The notes below the pieces were generated by a model, which had not been told where the DNA came from, did not search any database, and worked only from the letters and a program-made list of their open reading frames with translations. This document shows positions 60,236-64,000 of a stretch of 64,000 bases of DNA, piece by piece. Every line of letters starts with the position of its first letter. The first letter of the stretch is position 1. Source of the stretch: Melioribacteraceae bacterium (GTDB lineage: Bacteria; Bacteroidota; Ignavibacteria; Ignavibacteriales; Melioribacteraceae). The stretch spans positions 1-64,000 of the forward strand of contig BQMY01000088.1 in the NCBI GenBank assembly GCA_022181065.1, read 5' to 3'. Made by a program: the position numbers and the translations under genes.

Positions 60236-61558
60236 TTACTCTGTGCTTTTCTGTTTACCCGGAAAATTGCCAAATAATGTGGCGTACATAAATTTGTAGA
60301 TTTCGGTGTTGTCAATTGTGCCTTTCACCAAATCAGAATTTAACCCTGCCCCTTTTGCCAGCACCGCGCCCGAAACATCGTGCAAAGTTGACCATGAAAT
60401 CAGAAATGGAAGTTCATTCCCGAAGTTATCGGGTAACGCAATGAACGGCTTTGAACCCGGTCCATCAACGCCATCAGCAGGAGCGCCATTCTCCATCTTG
60501 AGCGGCAACTCTTTTTCCGGATCCATCAAATGTTTAGGAAGACCCATAATTTCAAATCCGCCTGCTTCACTATCCGCGGCCATAATAAGCATTGTTAGTG
60601 GATTTGTACCGATATAATCACGCGCTACTTTGATCGCGTCATCAGATCTTTTTAATGCTTCAATAGTACCCGGCGCGTTATTGTTATTAGCGAAATTATC
60701 CGTAGCTTCTTCCTCGGCAACAAGGAAAAATCGTCTGCCCTTTGCGTCGAAAAATCTGAGAGCCGCATCCATCATTTCAGCTATTGTCGGAGTACCTTCT
60801 TTGTAGAGGGGTTTATTTTCAATCAGTAATTCTTCTTCAGTTTGATCGTTGAAGGTATTATGTTCACAAAAAACACCCAAAACTTTCTCTTCACTGCCAT
60901 CGATTGCAAGTAGTTCATCTCGGGTATAGATTACGTTATATCCTTCTGCTTTAGCCCATTCGATAAGATTTTCACCATCTGTCCTTTTCCCGACAGAAAA
61001 TCGTCCTTGTACACCTTCGGGCAGCATCCATTCTTCCCCGCCGGAAAGCATAAAATCCACCCCCGATTTGACTATTTTTTCTGTAATCTCCTCATAATTT
61101 CTGCGTGCTTCACTGCTAGCTACAAAACAACCTGTACCGGGTTCAATCACGCTACCTGTGTTTACGAGACCGGTAAGCAATCCTTCTTCCATCGCTTCTT
61201 CCATAATGCTCATTTTTTTGCCGGAAGCAGCAGTAATTTCGGTTGTGCCATCAAGTCCGTAGGAATCCCGAATGACTTTAACGCCGTAAGCATGAATAGT
61301 CGCTCCACCGTGAGAGGATGAAGTAAGTGAGTTTTTTGTATGCCCGAGATACACCGCGGTATTGGGCAGCCTGTCCCAGTTGGAAAGTTTATCAGGACCA
61401 TATTTGAGCATACGCATGGCATGCCAGTTAGTCAGACTTGTACCATCCGGATGAAAAAATATAACACTACCTTTTTTGAACTTTTCGCTTGTGTCGTAAG
61501 CGGGTTTTGTGCAGGCTGAAAGAAATATCAATAATAACAATAATGGAATATATCGCAT
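60236..61558 (-). CDS. Alkaline phosphatase-family lipoprotein, altered metal-site subfamily
   Basis: A 440-aa exported phosphatase-superfamily protein. The ATG was preferred to a TTG one codon earlier. The lipobox FLSAC puts the anchor at Cys16. The metal Asp is in FFHPDGTS (Asp38) and the nucleophile Ser82 in TSSSHGGATIHAYGVK, where the usual Asp-Ser-Ala is Ser-Ser-His. Later motifs are AEEEATDNFANNN (Glu and Asp kept, the usual His replaced by Asn) and MAADSEAGG (Asp kept, the usual His replaced by Ser), and LHDVSGAVLAKG keeps the last His. This set resembles a distinct alkaline phosphatase subfamily, not random decay. GAGGAG lies upstream. The gene is convergent with the T9SS cargo gene before it. 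Confidence 0.85.
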   Translation of the reverse strand: MRYIPLLLLLIFLSACTKPAYDTSEKFKKGSVIFFHPDGTSLTNWHAMRMLKYGPDKLSNWDRLPNTAVYLGHTKNSLTSSSHGGATIHAYGVKVIRDSYGLDGTTEITAASGKKMSIMEEAMEEGLLTGLVNTGSVIEPGTGCFVASSEARRNYEEITEKIVKSGVDFMLSGGEEWMLPEGVQGRFSVGKRTDGENLIEWAKAEGYNVIYTRDELLAIDGSEEKVLGVFCEHNTFNDQTEEELLIENKPLYKEGTPTIAEMMDAALRFFDAKGRRFFLVAEEEATDNFANNNNAPGTIEALKRSDDAIKVARDYIGTNPLTMLIMAADSEAGGFEIMGLPKHLMDPEKELPLKMENGAPADGVDGPGSKPFIALPDNFGNELPFLISWSTLHDVSGAVLAKGAGLNSDLVKGTIDNTEIYKFMYATLFGNFPGKQKSTE

Positions 61559-61650
61559 CAAATTTGTCTCCTCTTCTTCAAATTTATACTGTTACCAAAA
61601 TAAGCATAGTTGGGGAAACATTAAATTACGATATAATTAAATATTGTATC

Positions 61651-64000
61651 TTATTTCAAAAGAAGCATTTTGCCGGCGTAATGTTCCCCCATGAATGTAA
61701 CCCGGTAATAGTAAACACCCGATGGGAAATTATCCCCGTTAAAAGGAAGGATATGTTTCCCTTCCATATAAAGCTTTTGTTCAGAAGGTGTCACAATCTC
61801 TCCGAGTGAGTTAAATACTTCAAATTTCACATAACCCGGATTAGGGATGGATATTTCAATTTTAGTCGATGGATTAAAAGGATTGGGGTAGTTGCCGGAA
61901 ATCTCAAATTTTTCAGGAATTTGCCCGCTTTCTGCATCATCATTTTTTTTGTCATCGTCATCCTTATCATCGTAACCGGGTGAAACGACAACATGTTTCG
62001 GATAAAATGTCTGTTGAAATAATGCCCGACTTTTAACATCATTCTCATTCAACTCAGCTTCATACACCATAAATATTTCATCGCCATATTGTTCGGTGGA
62101 AAACTTACCCATATTTTGGTATGCAGATAACGCGGCAACATCGTATTTCTTAACTTCACCAGTTTCAGTGTCAACGAGATCGAAGATATCAGTCCCCCAT
62201 TCATCTTTATATGAAAATAAAACGAGGTTGTTTTCAAAAAACCATAGATTATCGAAAGTGGAAATTTCATCTTCTGATTTGAACAATTCTTCATATCCCC
62301 ACAGTGTGTCCGAGGTATCAAGCATTCGCCATAAAGCAAATTCTCCATGCAGATCAGCGTACCCCGAAAGCAGCTGCACAGCGAGATAGAGTTCACCTTC
62401 TTGATTCGTTAGCTTTAGGGGTTTTGTTATTTTCGAACCAGTGTAATCGACCTGAGCAACTACAGAATCTGGTAAAGCCGGACCTTGTCTTATCTTCCTG
62501 CTCAGTAATTTATGATTTGATCTTAACGAATCGCTCCATAGCCACACTACCTGAAATTTATCGTTGTATTTACACACTTGATAATTATTAGAAAAATGCA
62601 CTCCAAACTGGTAATCAGACTCGATGTTAAAAAATTCCTGAATAGTGTTTCCATCCTTATCAAATTCGGCGGAAATAATGGTGCTGGTAGAATCAGAATC
62701 ACGCTGCTTTTGCAAAAACACGATAAAATCTTCTTCCCCGGAAGGTAAAACGCTCGCATCTGATACTTTATATCCGCCGCTAAAAAGTTGCTCCGATGAG
62801 TTAAGTGCTGTTGTGCCTAAATTCCTGGTACGGATATAATAGATGTATGAATCTGTTGTCCACGAAAAAAAGAGACTGCTTAAATGTTTATTGAAAGAAT
62901 GTTCAATATTATCTTTCATGTAGTCGCTGTAATAGATATTCTTATACTCCGTTCCGTCATCCAGGTATAAATATTGTGGTCTCCGGATTTGAAAATAAAC
63001 TGAGTGATCAATATGATAATCTGAATCCCAAATTGTGCAATGTTTGGTTTCGAGGTATTTTTCGGTTCCTATCAGATTGATATTTGATCGTTTTAATATT
63101 GCCTCCGGTTTGAAAATTTCAGTCAGCGGATTATTTTCGAAATCAAATCTTTGGAGATGCAGGCTTTCATAAGGATTACCATTAATATATTCGCGACCGT
63201 TACTAACAAAAAGATATTCATCCGAATCATTCAGAATGGTTTGAATCATAATCGGATTTGGGAAATCTTCCGATATCAGGCTCCAGTAAGTTAGAACATC
63301 CAGTGTAGCACTCAGAACACTTAACCCGAATCCCGTGTGGTATCGGAAGAATATATAAAGTTTATTATCTCTGAATTTAATACGAGGTATTTCAAATGCG
63401 GCTTCGAGTGTATTTGAGGCTACTTGCACTCCATAGCGGCTCCATCTTTTGATATACATAGGACCTTCGCTATAGTGTGTCGTTACGTGCCAAGCCTCAA
63501 CGGTGTAGAAATATCCGGGAGGACCAATCGTAATATCACTCCCCCGTACACCATCGAACAGGTTCATTGTATAAAAATCGGAATCAGGATTAAAATTGCT
63601 GTCGAAACTTCTCCATCCAGCGCAATCAAATTTATTATACTGATTTCCTTCGGGAAATACGCTGTAATATATAAACGCCATGGAGCTATTATCATCCCGA
63701 AACTCGTGCTTGATGTTTAGCAAATCCGTGGTATCAATGTCGGTATCTGAAACAATAATATCAGATTTTGGGGAGAGATCATAATTATAAAATCGGGTCA
63801 TTAATGTTGCTGTGGTGTCATCATTTTTATTTTTTATCCAGGAGATAGCAATGGTTTTATCATTTGAAATTGCGATATTGAAAAAAAGTGATCCGTTTAA
63901 TTCGATAGGAAGCTGCTCAAACTCACCCCCGATCTCGCCATTTGTGTTAAATCTGGCGATTTTTATCGATGAGGTAAGTTGATTTTTTTCTCCGATCAGG
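61651..64000 (-). CDS. Large secreted T9SS cargo protein, 5' end cut by window edge
   Basis: At least 783 residues are visible. Translating from the right edge gives an open frame through LIGEKNQLTSSIKIARFNTN to ISNDKTIAISWIKN and beyond, matching the paralogue at 57570-60215, so an internal Met at 63801 is not the start. The body is beta-rich and unrecognised. The end is a T9SS type A sorting domain (GNYPNPFNPSTKIEISIPNP, VKFEVFNSLGEIV, SGVYYYRVTFMG, GKMLLLK), preceded by an Asp/Lys-rich linker (KDDDDKKNDD). Signal peptide and start lie outside the window. Confidence 0.85.
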   Translation of the reverse strand, partial: LIGEKNQLTSSIKIARFNTNGEIGGEFEQLPIELNGSLFFNIAISNDKTIAISWIKNKNDDTTATLMTRFYNYDLSPKSDIIVSDTDIDTTDLLNIKHEFRDDNSSMAFIYYSVFPEGNQYNKFDCAGWRSFDSNFNPDSDFYTMNLFDGVRGSDITIGPPGYFYTVEAWHVTTHYSEGPMYIKRWSRYGVQVASNTLEAAFEIPRIKFRDNKLYIFFRYHTGFGLSVLSATLDVLTYWSLISEDFPNPIMIQTILNDSDEYLFVSNGREYINGNPYESLHLQRFDFENNPLTEIFKPEAILKRSNINLIGTEKYLETKHCTIWDSDYHIDHSVYFQIRRPQYLYLDDGTEYKNIYYSDYMKDNIEHSFNKHLSSLFFSWTTDSYIYYIRTRNLGTTALNSSEQLFSGGYKVSDASVLPSGEEDFIVFLQKQRDSDSTSTIISAEFDKDGNTIQEFFNIESDYQFGVHFSNNYQVCKYNDKFQVVWLWSDSLRSNHKLLSRKIRQGPALPDSVVAQVDYTGSKITKPLKLTNQEGELYLAVQLLSGYADLHGEFALWRMLDTSDTLWGYEELFKSEDEISTFDNLWFFENNLVLFSYKDEWGTDIFDLVDTETGEVKKYDVAALSAYQNMGKFSTEQYGDEIFMVYEAELNENDVKSRALFQQTFYPKHVVVSPGYDDKDDDDKKNDDAESGQIPEKFEISGNYPNPFNPSTKIEISIPNPGYVKFEVFNSLGEIVTPSEQKLYMEGKHILPFNGDNFPSGVYYYRVTFMGEHYAGKMLLLK

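Noticed and set aside
63801-64000. Met at 63801 as the true start of the right-edge T9SS cargo gene
   Set aside because: The frame stays open to the window edge, and the upstream residues match the paralogue at 57570-60215, so the gene is truncated by the window.
1-64000. CRISPR array, tRNA/rRNA, prophage or transposase genes
   Set aside because: No regularly spaced direct repeats, cloverleaf-like GC-rich spacer with a CCA-type end, or integrase/transposase motifs were found. Repeats present are dispersed palindromes.

Overview
The window looks like a chromosome segment of an Ignavibacteria-type member of the Bacteroidota/Chlorobiota group. The signs are: several secreted proteins ending in type IX secretion (T9SS) sorting domains with YPNPFNPST-like motifs, two PorV/PorQ-family outer-membrane proteins, TonB-dependent receptors with an N-terminal carboxypeptidase-regulatory-like domain, a short RpoD-type sigma factor without region 1.1, a bacillithiol-system YtxJ protein, and moderate-to-low G+C with AT-rich intergenic DNA. 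No rRNA, tRNA, CRISPR array, integrase or transposase was seen. It reads as a stable chromosome, not a phage or plasmid.

Layout. 1-2.5 kb (minus): 5' part of lplA, ytxJ, a small orphan gene and a PBP4-type DD-peptidase. 2.8-3.7 kb (plus): the housekeeping-like sigma factor, with a forced TTG start. 3.8-11.7 kb (minus): first cassette, TonB receptor > ~1,270-aa secreted protein > PorV-like protein. 12.4-15 kb (minus): DUF2911/TPR protein, msrB, SPOR protein. 15-18.4 kb (plus): cydAB and a soluble MprF-like (DUF2156) protein. 18.4-22.7 kb (minus): URO-D family protein, a second PBP4-type peptidase, an esterase and a TetR regulator. 23.2-30.8 kb (minus): second cassette with the same order as the first. 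31.3-41 kb: glmM, an AbgT-type transporter, a secreted four-repeat protein of unknown family, a hydrolase, an MprF-like membrane protein and a secreted oligoendopeptidase F. 41.5-48.9 kb (plus): gdhA, a double-receiver/ATP-grasp protein, a sensor kinase and a response regulator. 48.9-54.8 kb: esterase-TPR protein, unknown proteins, CHAD protein, a CPBP protease gene broken by one in-frame stop, and an L,D-transpeptidase-like protein. 54.8-57.4 kb (minus): a multihaem cytochrome c and a monohaem-porin fusion. 57.5-64 kb: two paralogous giant T9SS cargo proteins in opposite orientation around an alkaline phosphatase.

How the parts may work together. The two receptor/cargo/PorV cassettes look like surface machines in which the cargo is exported by T9SS and works with a dedicated TonB receptor and a private PorV paralogue (inference). 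CydAB provides a low-oxygen terminal oxidase. The cytochrome/porin pair suggests electron transfer at or across the outer membrane. GdhA, the ATP-grasp protein and the kinase/regulator pair form a same-strand block that may link nitrogen and carbon status to signalling (inference). Intergenic spaces carry many short palindromes. One ~87-bp family occurs twice, with a compensatory base-pair change that indicates a conserved folded structure.
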